Both the position numbers and the translations under genes were made by a program. From NCBI GenBank assembly GCA_003142955.1, contig PLOH01000105.1, positions 1 through 64,000 on the forward strand: a stretch of 64,000 nucleotides of DNA. The letters run 5' to 3'. The stretch is from Opitutia bacterium. GTDB taxonomy: Bacteria; Verrucomicrobiota; Verrucomicrobiia; Opitutales; Opitutaceae. Positions within the stretch are counted from its first letter, which is position 1. Every line of letters starts with the position of its first letter. The notes below the pieces were generated by a model, which had not been told where the DNA came from, searched no databases, and worked only from the letters and a program-made list of their open reading frames with translations. Below are positions 50,842 to 60,142 of this stretch, in pieces.

Positions 50842-53165
50842 GCCTCCGCCCAAAACCCGTTTTCGTCATGGCCTGCATCGCACTGCTGAGCGCCGCCATC
50901 ATCCCCGCCGGTGCAACCTCCGGGATTTCGCCGATCGGCCCCAAGGTTTCCAACCGCCTCTCAGATGTGGTCCAGGCCTCGTCGCCCGCAGCGGTCCACC
51001 TGGACGGCTGGCTGGGAAACCGGATCGCGCTCAGTGAAAAGAACCGGCTCCTTACGATTGAAATCGAGCCGATGCTCGCCGGCTTCCGCCAGAAGCCGGG
51101 AAACCATCCCTGGATCGGCGAACATGTGGGCAAATGGATCCATGCCGCCACCCTGGCCTGGGCCAATACGGGCGACCCGGCGCTCCGGGCAAAACTCGAT
51201 CTGGTCGTCAAGGAACTGATTGCCGCCCAGGAGCCCGACGGCTACCTTGGGACCTATGCGCCCGCGCAGCGATTCGGACTTTATCCCGGCGCCGACTGGG
51301 ACGTGTGGTCCCACAAGTACTGCCTCATCGGCCTTCTGACCTACTACCAATACACCGGCGATGAACCGGCGCTGGCCGCCGCCCGTCGCGCCGCCGACCT
51401 GCTGCTGCGGACGTTTCCCGCGCAGAAGAGCATTCTCGCCGCCGGAACCCATGTCGGGATGGCCGCCACGAGTGTTTTGGAACCGGTTGTGCTGCTTTAC
51501 CGCCTGACGGCCGATGACCGTTACCTCGCGTTCGCCCGCTATCTGGTGAAGGCGTGGGACGAGCCCGGCGGCCCCGCCATCCTCCATTCCCTGCTCACGG
51601 TCGGGCGCGTCGACCAGACGGCCAACGGGAAAGCCTATGAGCTGCTGTCGAACCTGGTCGGCCTGTGCGACCTTGCCCGGGTCACCGGCGAGCGCTCGTA
51701 CATCGAAGCCTCCCTCAAGGCCTGGCAGGACATTGTGGAAAATCGCCTGTACCTCACCGGGACCTCCAGCGCAGGGGAACACTTCCAGGACGACCATGTG
51801 CTGCCGAACGACGCGGCGGCGGACCTCGGCGAGACCTGCGTCACCGTAACATGGATACAATTCAACCTGTCCCTGCTCCAGCTCACCGGCGAGGCGAAAT
51901 TCGGCGACGAAATCGAGCGCTCCTATTACAACCAGCTGACCGCCGCCCAGCATCCGCGGGGCGAGGACTGGTGCTACTATACGCCGCTCGAGGGCCGCAA
52001 GCATTACGACCACGGAATCACCTGCTGCCACTCGAGCGGACCGCGGGCGCTGGCCCTCGCGCCCGAGGCCGCCTATCTGCGCGGGAGTGACGCCGGCGGA
52101 GATACGGTTTTCGTGAACACTTTGGAGGATTCCTCCGCGCGATTGGTTCTGGGTGGCGAGCCGGTTACGATTGAGCAGCGCAGCGAGTTTCCGCGCTTGG
52201 GGACAACAACTCTCACTCTGAAGTTGAAACGGCCGGCGCGTTTTGCGGTGAAGGTCCGGATTCCGCTCTGGGCAGTGCCGGCCACCCTCGCGGGCCGGGA
52301 AATCCGCGCCGCCGGATGGGCCGCGGTGCCCGCCCGGCTCTGGCGAGAGGGCGACCGCATCCCGCTGACCTTCTCGCTCCAGGCCCGCATGGTCGCCGGG
52401 GACCATGGCAATCTCGGGCGCGCCGCTCTTGCCTGGGGTCCCTTTGTCCTTGCCTACCCAGGCAGTGACAACCCGGGCTCGCCCGCGCCGCAGACCATCG
52501 GCCTGACTGACGTCCAGCCGGCAGCGGTGCTTCAAGACGGGCCGGGCGTGGCCTTCAAGGCGCGCCTCCTCGGTCCCGGCAGCGTGCCGCTTTCGGCGAC
52601 GCTGGTCACCTTTGCCGACGCCGGAGCCGACGGCGGGGTCTATCGGATCTGGCTGCGCGCACCCGGCGTGTCCGTCCCGCCAGACGATTCAGTGCTGCTC
52701 GCCGGCCGGGAGAGCCGGTCGCGCGGCGGAAACCAGCCGGGCTCCATCATCGACGACGACTTTGACAGCATCGTCACGACGTCGGACGGCAAGCCCGCCA
52801 TCGAGGATTGGTTTGCGGTCACCCTGCCGGCCGCGGCGCAAGCGCGGCGCTTTACGTTTGCCCACGGACAAACCTTCCCGGATGGCGGATGGTTCGACAC
52901 GAGCGAGGGAAAGCCGCGCATCCAGATTCGGCGCAGCGTTGACGGAGGCTGGGAAACCATCGGCGAGTTGTCCGACTACCCTGCCACCACCTCGACCGCC
53001 GGGCCGAAGGAGTCCTGGGCCCTGCGACCCGGCCGTCAATTCACCCTGAAGTTGCCGGAAGCCGTTCAGTTCGTGGCCCTTCGCATCATCGGCAAGCCGG
53101 CGTGCGGCAACAATCCGAGCCAGGCCTACGTCTCGTGCGCGGAATTCCAGGCTTTTGCCCAATAG
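50838..53165 (+). CDS. GH127 beta-L-arabinofuranosidase-type enzyme
   Basis: A 775-aa exported enzyme with signal MACIALLSAAIIPAGATS. The (alpha/alpha)6 barrel carries the family zinc and catalytic residues Glu332 and Cys334 (LGETCVTVTW) and Cys396-Cys397 (GITCCHSSGPRAL), equivalent to Glu338, Cys340, Cys417 and Cys418 of Bifidobacterium HypBA1. The substrate should be terminal beta-L-arabinofuranose on glycoprotein or pectin side chains. The C-terminal 150 residues form an added discoidin-like beta domain (IQIRRSVDGGWETIGELSDY). The ATG overlaps the upstream gene end (ATGA). Length exceeds HypBA1 because of the C-terminal domain. Confidence 0.92.
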   Translation: MSLRPKPVFVMACIALLSAAIIPAGATSGISPIGPKVSNRLSDVVQASSPAAVHLDGWLGNRIALSEKNRLLTIEIEPMLAGFRQKPGNHPWIGEHVGKWIHAATLAWANTGDPALRAKLDLVVKELIAAQEPDGYLGTYAPAQRFGLYPGADWDVWSHKYCLIGLLTYYQYTGDEPALAAARRAADLLLRTFPAQKSILAAGTHVGMAATSVLEPVVLLYRLTADDRYLAFARYLVKAWDEPGGPAILHSLLTVGRVDQTANGKAYELLSNLVGLCDLARVTGERSYIEASLKAWQDIVENRLYLTGTSSAGEHFQDDHVLPNDAAADLGETCVTVTWIQFNLSLLQLTGEAKFGDEIERSYYNQLTAAQHPRGEDWCYYTPLEGRKHYDHGITCCHSSGPRALALAPEAAYLRGSDAGGDTVFVNTLEDSSARLVLGGEPVTIEQRSEFPRLGTTTLTLKLKRPARFAVKVRIPLWAVPATLAGREIRAAGWAAVPARLWREGDRIPLTFSLQARMVAGDHGNLGRAALAWGPFVLAYPGSDNPGSPAPQTIGLTDVQPAAVLQDGPGVAFKARLLGPGSVPLSATLVTFADAGADGGVYRIWLRAPGVSVPPDDSVLLAGRESRSRGGNQPGSIIDDDFDSIVTTSDGKPAIEDWFAVTLPAAAQARRFTFAHGQTFPDGGWFDTSEGKPRIQIRRSVDGGWETIGELSDYPATTSTAGPKESWALRPGRQFTLKLPEAVQFVALRIIGKPACGNNPSQAYVSCAEFQAFAQ

Positions 53166-53335
53166 ACCATCATGGTCTCTTCCCCGCCGCCCCCTCGAAG
53201 GAGTGCCCCCGAAAGAGCGTTTGGAAAAGGTCTCGCGGGGGCCAGTGGTAACATTGAGTATACCGTTATGAAAACCCGCAGGCCAGGACGGACCGTTTCT
53301 GGCGACCGCAAAGAACAGAAATCAGAAATTCAAAA

Positions 53336-54067
53336 ATGAAATCGCTCAAAGACAGATGGTCACTGGTCACCGGCGCGAGCCGGGGCGTCGGCTCCCAGGT
53401 CAGCGAGGGCCTCGCGCAATTGGGATCCAACCTCGTGCTGCACAGCCGCGAACTGGCCCATACCCAAGCGCTCGCCGCCAAACTCGCTGCGCTGGGCGTC
53501 AGGGTGGTCACGGTTTCCGGAGAACTCTCCGACGAGGCCCAGGTCGACGCCATGCTCGACGCGGCGCTGCGGCAGGCGGGACGGGTCGATATTCTGTATA
53601 ACAACGCCGCCATCATGACCCCTTGGCGGGAAAATCCCTGGGACACCCCGGCGGAGGACTTCCGGAAAAGTTTTGAGGTGAATGTCATCAGCCTCGCCCG
53701 CATTTGCCACCGGCTGGTGCCGCTCATGCTTGCCCGCAAATGGGGTCGCGTGATCAACCTGACCTCCGGGATCATGAACCAACCCAATCTGACCGCCTAT
53801 GCGATTTCCAAGGCGGCCGTGGACAAGTTTGTCCGCGACTTTGTCCCGCTCCTCGCCGGCTCCGGTGTACAGATGAACCTGCTTGATCCCGGGTGGCTGC
53901 GCACCGATCTGGGTGGGCCCAAGGCGCCCAACGACCCGACGTCGGTGCTGCCCGGGGCCCTCGTCCCGGCGCTGCTCGACAACGGTGAAAGCGGCCGCTT
54001 CTTCCGGGCTCAGGATTATGCCGGCTTGACGCTGCCGCAGGCCCTCGAGAAGGCCTTGCTCAAATAG
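53336..54067 (+). CDS. Short-chain dehydrogenase/reductase
   Basis: A 243-aa classical SDR. The cofactor motif is SLVTGASRGVGSQ, then ILYNNAAIM, and the catalytic Ser and Tyr-x-x-x-Lys are in INLTSGIMNQPNLTAYAISK. NAD(P)H-dependent reduction or oxidation of a sugar or other alcohol is likely; the substrate is unknown. The gene lies 170 bp after the GH127 gene and 28 bp before the DUF362 gene. The A-rich leader before the ATG has no clear Shine-Dalgarno box. Confidence 0.9.
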   Translation: MKSLKDRWSLVTGASRGVGSQVSEGLAQLGSNLVLHSRELAHTQALAAKLAALGVRVVTVSGELSDEAQVDAMLDAALRQAGRVDILYNNAAIMTPWRENPWDTPAEDFRKSFEVNVISLARICHRLVPLMLARKWGRVINLTSGIMNQPNLTAYAISKAAVDKFVRDFVPLLAGSGVQMNLLDPGWLRTDLGGPKAPNDPTSVLPGALVPALLDNGESGRFFRAQDYAGLTLPQALEKALLK

Positions 54068-54095
54068 GTCGGCCTCTTCGTTCAACAGGTTTCGC

Positions 54096-56456
54096 ATGAG
54101 CGCGTTCAAATCTTATATCCCGTTCTTCACGCTCCTGGCGGCGGCAGCGATCTGCCACGCCGCCGGAAAGGCGGCCACCCACAGTCTCGTCGCCTGGGAT
54201 GGCGAGCAGGCGGCCATCGGCTCAGGCTGGACTCATGTCGACGCACAGGGCGAGGTCAGCCTGCGGCCGCAGAGCGCCGTCGCGCACAGTGGCAATACGG
54301 CACTGGAATTGCGCTGCAAGGGCACCGATTGGCTCGGGGCCGGATGGAACTGGGTGGCCTTCGTCAAAGGCACGGGCACCGACGTCCGGTCGATGAAGCG
54401 CCTGATCCTCTGGGTCAAGTGCTCGGGCCGGGGTGGCGACCTGCAGATCAACCTGCTCTGCGGCGGCCAGGAGTTCGACACTCCGGAACACCACACAGAA
54501 AAGGTGCACCTGCTCAGCTACTGCCCCACCCTGCTAGACGGCGCCTGGCATCGGGTCGCCATCCCGCTGGCCGATTTGCGCACGGTCGCCGGGTACGATC
54601 CGACCAAAGTGGCCGAATTGCAGATGGGCCTGCTGGCCACGCAACCGGTGGATTGCAGCTTCTTGATCGACGACATCGGGTTCGACGACGGCGCGGCCAA
54701 GGGGATCTTCCCCGGGCGGGTGGTTTGGGTCTACAACCCCAATGCGGCCAAATGGACGGGAACGGGAAACTACTGGGACGCCGCCGTCAATCCGCAGGCG
54801 GAATACGACAAGTCGTTCACGGCCGGGATCGCGGCGCTTTCCGGAGGCAAGGGCGATGCCGATTCATGGGACAAGCTGTTCCGCTGGTTCAATGAGGCCC
54901 ATGGCCGCGCGGGCACCGGGTATCGCGCGGGTGACATGATCGCCATCAAGATCAACCAGAATAACTCGGCCGAACCGGGCGCCGACCATGGCAATGCGAT
55001 GAACGCCAACCCGCAAACCTGCGTTGCCATCGTCGCGAGCCTGGTGAAGGCAGGCGTTCCCCAGGCAGACATCTGGATCGGCGACCCGAGCCGCGCCGTC
55101 ACCGACAACATTTTCCAGGCGATCCACCGGGCATTCCCCGAAGTCAAAGTGGTCGACCATTTCGGCAATGACGGACGCGTCACCACCACCACGGTGGACG
55201 GCGCATTCCCGAATCATGACGTCAAGAACGCGGAATCGGCGTGTTTCTACCATGCCCGGTACCTCATTAACCAACCCCTGCTCAAAGGGCACGAAGGCCA
55301 GGTCATCACGTTCGGGGCGAAGAATTTTTACGGCATCTGCGGCATTCTTCCCGACTGGAGAATGAACAAAAGGCATCCTGGCGACAGCACCCTCACCGCC
55401 TTTCTGACCAACCCGAATTTCGGCGGCAAAGTCATCTTGTGGGCCATGGATGCGATGTATCCGAGTCCGGCGTTGGATGGCGCCCCGTTCAACGGCGCGG
55501 CCCTGACGCACTTTGACGGCAAACCAATGTCCAGCTTCATCCTGTCGCTCGACGGCTGCGCGGAGGAATGTGTCTCCTACGACTTCTGGAGCGCCATTTC
55601 CGGCCAGTCCGGCGGGATCGACTACGCCGACCGCGCCGCCGCAGCCGGCGCCGGTATAGCCGGCCATTGGAACAATCCCACGGCAAAACAATACGCGAAA
55701 AACCTCGATCCAAACGCGGATGGCATCGAGCTGGTCGCGATCCGCGTTGCCGAGCGAACGGCCGCGAGCACAACCCCGGCCGTCAAGCCCTATTTAGGGG
55801 TTCCCTTTCATGATTCGGCCTACCAAGGCGGACCGCAGTTGATCCCGGGGAAACTGCAGAACGAATACTACGATACGATGGATATTCCCGACGACCAAAA
55901 GGCCGCCGGAGCCGAAGAAGGGATCACCTACCACGATAGCGATAATCGCAACAGCGGCAGCGGCACCTTCAACGGCAAGGGGACCTACCTGAAGGAATTC
56001 CGCATGGCTGAGAGCCCCGATATCTCGTACACGAAATTCAACAACCCGGAGACCCCCATTGACGATAGTCCCTATAACCTCGTGAAGCCCGAACCGGACT
56101 CGTTGTACCTTGGCTGGATCGCCCCCGGAGAATGGGTGAACTACACCGTGAAGGTCGGGGCCGAGGGATTCTATTCCCTCAACATCATGTACACCTCGAA
56201 ATTCGGCGGACACATTTCATTCGATAGCGATGGGGTGGATGTCAGCGGACCGCTCGCAATTCCGTCGACTTTCAATGCGGCCGACCCGGTTGAATGGCGC
56301 CAGGCCCACCATTGGAACAAGATCTTTCACATCGGGAAACTCTACCTGAAAAAGGGGCTTCAGGTCCTGACCCTTCATTTCATCGACCAGCCGGTGATGA
56401 ACTTTGACTATATGGAATTCGTCCCAGCGGGAGCATCCGCCGACGCCAGGCCCTGA
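54096..56456 (+). CDS. Exported DUF362 protein with N- and C-terminal carbohydrate-binding-like domains
   Basis: A 786-aa protein with signal peptide (IPFFTLLAAAAICHAAGKAA). Residues 30-200 form a jelly-roll-like domain (SMKRLILWVKCSGRGGDLQI; CSFLIDDIGFDDGAAKG). The DUF362 core follows at about 280-560, with GDMIAIKINQNNSAE, ADIWIGDPSRAVTDNIFQAI and KNFYGICGILPDW. The C-terminus (about 620-780) is CBM6-like (YLGWIAPGEWVNYTVKVGAE; GLQVLTLHFIDQPVMNFDYM). DUF362 domains usually occur in cytoplasmic proteins with ferredoxin modules; none is present here. No catalytic role is established. It follows the SDR gene by 28 bp. Confidence 0.82.
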   Translation: MSAFKSYIPFFTLLAAAAICHAAGKAATHSLVAWDGEQAAIGSGWTHVDAQGEVSLRPQSAVAHSGNTALELRCKGTDWLGAGWNWVAFVKGTGTDVRSMKRLILWVKCSGRGGDLQINLLCGGQEFDTPEHHTEKVHLLSYCPTLLDGAWHRVAIPLADLRTVAGYDPTKVAELQMGLLATQPVDCSFLIDDIGFDDGAAKGIFPGRVVWVYNPNAAKWTGTGNYWDAAVNPQAEYDKSFTAGIAALSGGKGDADSWDKLFRWFNEAHGRAGTGYRAGDMIAIKINQNNSAEPGADHGNAMNANPQTCVAIVASLVKAGVPQADIWIGDPSRAVTDNIFQAIHRAFPEVKVVDHFGNDGRVTTTTVDGAFPNHDVKNAESACFYHARYLINQPLLKGHEGQVITFGAKNFYGICGILPDWRMNKRHPGDSTLTAFLTNPNFGGKVILWAMDAMYPSPALDGAPFNGAALTHFDGKPMSSFILSLDGCAEECVSYDFWSAISGQSGGIDYADRAAAAGAGIAGHWNNPTAKQYAKNLDPNADGIELVAIRVAERTAASTTPAVKPYLGVPFHDSAYQGGPQLIPGKLQNEYYDTMDIPDDQKAAGAEEGITYHDSDNRNSGSGTFNGKGTYLKEFRMAESPDISYTKFNNPETPIDDSPYNLVKPEPDSLYLGWIAPGEWVNYTVKVGAEGFYSLNIMYTSKFGGHISFDSDGVDVSGPLAIPSTFNAADPVEWRQAHHWNKIFHIGKLYLKKGLQVLTLHFIDQPVMNFDYMEFVPAGASADARP

Positions 56457-56593
56457 CTCTCGAGCGCGACGGAAACGTGCAGTCGAAGACTTGACCTCAG
56501 CCCACCATCTATCGCGATCCAATGGCTCGGACAGCCTCTCGGGTTTCGCGCCCTCCACACCCAACAGCTAGACCGTCCCTCACCTACCCATCC

Positions 56594-57043
56594 ATGTCTT
56601 CATCCATTTCCGAGCAACTGATCGCGGAGGTCATCCGCCTCTATCCGTCCTATGTCCTGGATCCCCTGGATGTTCAATGGAACCACGGGAACGCCGCGGC
56701 CGTGATCATCGAACCCGACGGCGATTTTCACGGCCATCTCTTTGGCACCGACAAGGATCTCGGGCAGAAATGCTACCAAATCGCGACGAGAAAAGTCCTG
56801 CAGGTCTGGCGAACCGGCTACCCGACGGGACGGTTTGAAGAGCTGGTCTACACGGGGAAACTCAACGAGGGTAGCTTCGGCGTTCAGCGGCCGGATCTCA
56901 TCGGATGGGAAGGGGGAGTTCCGATTCTTGCGACCGATGGCCGGCTCATCGCAGCGGCGTTCTCGGGGTTCCGCGGAGTGAAGGACGTGGAGATTCTGGA
57001 ACGCGCTGCCGAAGCCATCGGCCTCCACGTCAAACGCGAGTGA
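56594..57043 (+). CDS. HbpS/GlcG-family (DUF336) protein
   Basis: A 149-aa cytoplasmic protein of the GlcG/HbpS family (pfam DUF336). AAAVIIEPDGDFHGHLFGTD corresponds to the first strand and helix, and GWEGGVPILATDGRLIAAAF matches the conserved loop. Some relatives bind heme or act with glycolate or diol dehydrogenases. No signal peptide is seen. The ATG at 56594 is preferred to 56522, whose 24 codons are Pro/Arg-rich. It lies between the DUF362 and GH29 genes on the same strand; the partner is unknown. Confidence 0.78.
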   Translation: MSSSISEQLIAEVIRLYPSYVLDPLDVQWNHGNAAAVIIEPDGDFHGHLFGTDKDLGQKCYQIATRKVLQVWRTGYPTGRFEELVYTGKLNEGSFGVQRPDLIGWEGGVPILATDGRLIAAAFSGFRGVKDVEILERAAEAIGLHVKRE

Positions 57044-57249
57044 GCGGAACGGCGAGGTCTGTTTATGCCGCAATAATCTCCTCAAGCGCGCTGCTGATGC
57101 TCATCCGCCGCGGAGGATCCGGTGCGACATGGATTGCCGGCCCGGTCCGATCAAACCAATCTGACGAAACGGCCGGTGTTTGATTCCAGGGCCAATTCAA
57201 TTATTCTAGGAAAGAGCCCAAGATCCGGCCGCCAACAACTACCTCTCCC

Positions 57250-58668
57250 ATGTCCGCACGCACCCTTCCTTATCGTTTATTCACCGGGCTGGCCCTGGCC
57301 GGTTTGGTCGCAATCGGCGCAGGTCGGCTGCCAGGAGCCGAGGCAGCCGCCGGAGCGCCGTCTGTTCCCGCAAATGCGCCGGCCGAGCCGGATACGCTGC
57401 AATGGTTCCGTGACGCCCGCCTGGGCATCTTCATCCATTGGGGCATTTATTCGGAGGACAAAAACAGCGAATCGTGGGCCTTCCATGATGGCGCGATGTC
57501 CCATGACGAGTATTTCGCCCAGGCGAAGACTTTTACCGCCGCCAATTATCATCCCGAACAATGGGCGGCGCTCTTCAAGGAGGCCGGCGCCCGTTACGCC
57601 GTGCTGACAAGCAAACATCACGACGGCTTTGCCCTCTGGGACACGAAGCTCTCCAAGTTGAACGCCGTGGACGGATCGCCCGCTGGCCGGGATCTCGTGG
57701 GGCCTTTTTGCGAAGCGCTGCGTCAGGCAGGACTCAAGGTGGGCCTCTATTTTTCGCACCTCGATTGGTCCCATCCCGATTATGCGAGCATCTTGCCCCC
57801 GGGAGCAAAGGCGCAACGCCGGCCGGAGTATTCCAACCCATGGGGCTATCCCCAGGGGCCCGAGAATCCAGAGGCGTGGGAACGTTTCCTGGCGTTCCAT
57901 CGCGGGCAACTCCGCGAGTTGGGCACCCGCTACCATCCGGATCTCTTCTGGTTTGACGGAGACTGGGAGCGCTCAGCCGAGCAATGGCGCTTCAAGGAAC
58001 TCAGGGAACTTCTCAAGGCGATGAATCCCAAGGTGGTGCTGAACAGCCGCATGGGCGGCTATGGCGATTATGAGACGCCCGAGCAGTACATTCCGCTGGT
58101 AGCGCCCAAGGGACCTTGGGAGTTCTGCGTCACCATCAATGATTCGTGGGGCTATCAGCAGAAGGATCATGATTACAAGTCCGTGCGCCAGGTCGTGCGC
58201 CTGCTGGCCGAGTGCGCGAACATGGGGGGCAACATGCTTCTCGATATCGGGCCCAAGAACGACGGCAGCCTTCAGCCCGAGCAGGTGGCGGTCCTGAAGG
58301 GATTGGGACGATGGACGCACCAACAGGCCCGGGCGCTTTATGGCACCACCGCGGGGCTTCCCCCCGGGTATTTCTTTGGAACTTCGACTCTCTCCAAGGA
58401 CCGCCAAACGTTGTATCTATTTTATTTCGACAAGCCCATGGGGCCGATCGCCCTGAAGGGCATTCGCAACCAGGTTCGCCAGATGAGCGTGCTGGGCGGC
58501 CCCTCTCTCACCTGGAAAGTCAATGGCGGCGCTGCCTGGGTCAAAATGCCGGGAGTGATCTGGATCGATCTGCCGGAGACCGCGGTCGATCCCGATGCCA
58601 CCGTCATCAAGGTGGAACTCGAAGGGCCGCTTGATCTCGCGACCGCCCCCAAGGTCGAGCTTCCCTGA
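57250..58668 (+). CDS. GH29 alpha-L-fucosidase
   Basis: A 472-aa exported retaining fucosidase with signal YRLFTGLALAGLVAIGAGRL. The barrel start WFRDARLGIFIHWGIYSEDK and YAVLTSKHHDGFALWDTKLS are hallmark GH29 motifs, and the nucleophile Asp is in DLFWFDGDWERS. The C-terminal beta domain is short, as in many bacterial forms. Fucose release fits xyloglucan, fucosylated glycoprotein or fucoidan side chains. The 206-bp gap before it shows no other feature. It is convergent with the GH5 gene. Confidence 0.93.
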   Translation: MSARTLPYRLFTGLALAGLVAIGAGRLPGAEAAAGAPSVPANAPAEPDTLQWFRDARLGIFIHWGIYSEDKNSESWAFHDGAMSHDEYFAQAKTFTAANYHPEQWAALFKEAGARYAVLTSKHHDGFALWDTKLSKLNAVDGSPAGRDLVGPFCEALRQAGLKVGLYFSHLDWSHPDYASILPPGAKAQRRPEYSNPWGYPQGPENPEAWERFLAFHRGQLRELGTRYHPDLFWFDGDWERSAEQWRFKELRELLKAMNPKVVLNSRMGGYGDYETPEQYIPLVAPKGPWEFCVTINDSWGYQQKDHDYKSVRQVVRLLAECANMGGNMLLDIGPKNDGSLQPEQVAVLKGLGRWTHQQARALYGTTAGLPPGYFFGTSTLSKDRQTLYLFYFDKPMGPIALKGIRNQVRQMSVLGGPSLTWKVNGGAAWVKMPGVIWIDLPETAVDPDATVIKVELEGPLDLATAPKVELP

Positions 58669-58717
58669 GGCGGATCCACATAGTCGGAAACCACCAATGA
58701 AGTCCTGATGATTACCC

Positions 58718-58762
58718 TTCGCGACCTCTGCGCCCGGTGCGTGAGGAAAGCCAGGTCGCGAA
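58718..58762. repeat. 10-bp inverted repeat between convergent GH29 and GH5 genes
   Basis: TTCGCGACCT (58718-58727) and AGGTCGCGAA (58753-58762) are perfect inverted arms around 25 nt. The left part (CTTCGCGACCTCTGCGCCCG then GTGCGTGAGG) resembles a dispersed repeat related to CTTCGCGTCTTTGCGTGAG. It may work as a bidirectional terminator, but it lacks a T-tract. Confidence 0.55.
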
Positions 58763-58822
58763 ACCGGCTCCAACCTCGGGCCGCTTCGTGTCGTTTCGCC
58801 CTTCCACAGCCCGGACGCTGCA

Positions 58823-60061
58823 TCAACGGCCAGCGGCTGCGTCGTTGAGACCGAGGGCCTCGAGATAGTACTTCGAGGGCGTGCACTGCTGAAAGTGGCA
58901 ATTGGCGAGATACTGCTTGAGCGCGGCTGAAACGACCGCGTAGGCGGGCGCGGCTTTCACTTTATCCTCGAGGCTGGAGAAACTTACATCGAGGAATTTC
59001 TGGATCTTGGCAAAGTCCTCCGGCGGGGTGATCTGGAGAAGCGTGTGATTATCGTCCATCTTCTTGATCGACCAGAGGCACCATCCGATGTGGTTGTCCT
59101 CGCAAGCGCGCCGCATCTGGCCAACCCAAACTGCCTCCGTCTCCCCGAACTCCCCCAACCATACCGGTACGTTGTACTTCTTCCCGAAGGCGAGGTAATA
59201 CTCAAACGACGTGTATTGATCGGTGGAATTGTACAGGTGGGTCGTGTAAGCAAGTTTCGGATCGAAGGGCGGTCCGAAGACATCGAAATTGCGGGCCCAA
59301 AATGCGCCCTCAAGGAAGATGATATGCTGCGGGTCCACTTCGCGAATGGCGGCGACCAGACGCTTGTAGAAAGGCTCGAGCCGGGCGTTGAAGCGGGCGG
59401 TGTCGCAGTATTGGTGGATCGGCTCCCCCATGAGGTCGTAGCCGAGCACGGTGGGCTCGTTCGCGTAGTGCTTCGCGATCGACACCCAAATATCGATCAT
59501 CTGCCGACGGCTCTCCTCGGAATTGTCCGCAAAGAGCCAAGGCTGCAGGTATCCGTCGTCTGTCGACCAGCCGGCCTGCGTGCCGGGCGCACAGTGCATG
59601 TCGAGCACGACATAGAGCCCCGCCTCCCGGCACCAGGCAATCGCCCGGTCCAGGAGTTCGAAGCCCCGCTGCTGGCGACTACCCAGATAGTATTCGTCGG
59701 CGAACAGGCGGTAGTTAAATGGCAATCGCACCGAGTTGAGTCCGAGTTTTTTAGTGTACTGGATGTCGTCTCGGGTGATGAAACTGTCCTGGTAGTCTTT
59801 CCAAAATCTCCGCGCCTCATCGGGTCCGACCAGATTGGCGAAGAGATCGAAAAACTGGGACGGGCGATAGTCCGGCTTGATCCCCATCGGGTAAGCCTCC
59901 GGCTCGAGCCAAAAGCCAAGATTCACGCCGCGCAGCTTAAGAACTTGGCCATCGGGGGCGATGAAGTCGCGCCCCCTTACGCCAACGAAGTCACCTTGGG
60001 CTCCGCGGCCGATTGGGACAGATAACAGGAGGGCGAAGAGGACGATTGTGGAGCGGTACAT
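58823..60061 (-). CDS. Secreted GH5 endo-glucanase-type enzyme
   Basis: A 412-aa exported retaining glycosidase. Signal YRSTIVLFALLLSVPIGRGA is followed by LRGVNLGFWLEPEAY and LGLNSVRLPFNYR. Acid/base Glu213 lies in YDLMGEPIHQY and nucleophile Glu304 in VPVWLGEFGETE. The (beta/alpha)8 barrel is complete. Beta-1,3-, beta-1,4-glucanase or exo-glucanase activity are all possible in GH5. ATG 60061 gives the clean signal; an open frame upstream overlaps the divergent GH9 gene. It shares an 81-bp divergent promoter region with the GH9 gene. Confidence 0.92.
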   Translation of the reverse strand: MYRSTIVLFALLLSVPIGRGAQGDFVGVRGRDFIAPDGQVLKLRGVNLGFWLEPEAYPMGIKPDYRPSQFFDLFANLVGPDEARRFWKDYQDSFITRDDIQYTKKLGLNSVRLPFNYRLFADEYYLGSRQQRGFELLDRAIAWCREAGLYVVLDMHCAPGTQAGWSTDDGYLQPWLFADNSEESRRQMIDIWVSIAKHYANEPTVLGYDLMGEPIHQYCDTARFNARLEPFYKRLVAAIREVDPQHIIFLEGAFWARNFDVFGPPFDPKLAYTTHLYNSTDQYTSFEYYLAFGKKYNVPVWLGEFGETEAVWVGQMRRACEDNHIGWCLWSIKKMDDNHTLLQITPPEDFAKIQKFLDVSFSSLEDKVKAAPAYAVVSAALKQYLANCHFQQCTPSKYYLEALGLNDAAAGR

Positions 60062-60142
60062 TGGAAAGACGCGGTAGGGTTGAAAAGATGCCAACAGAAA
60101 CCTCGGATTGAAAGGACCGACGGCGCGGATACTCTTCGCCTG
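60062..60142. promoter_or_regulatory. Divergent promoter region GH5 / GH9
   Basis: Only 81 bp separate the two start codons, so both promoters must overlap or lie within the 5' codons. No clear -35/-10 boxes are seen. The layout suggests joint control. Confidence 0.4.
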
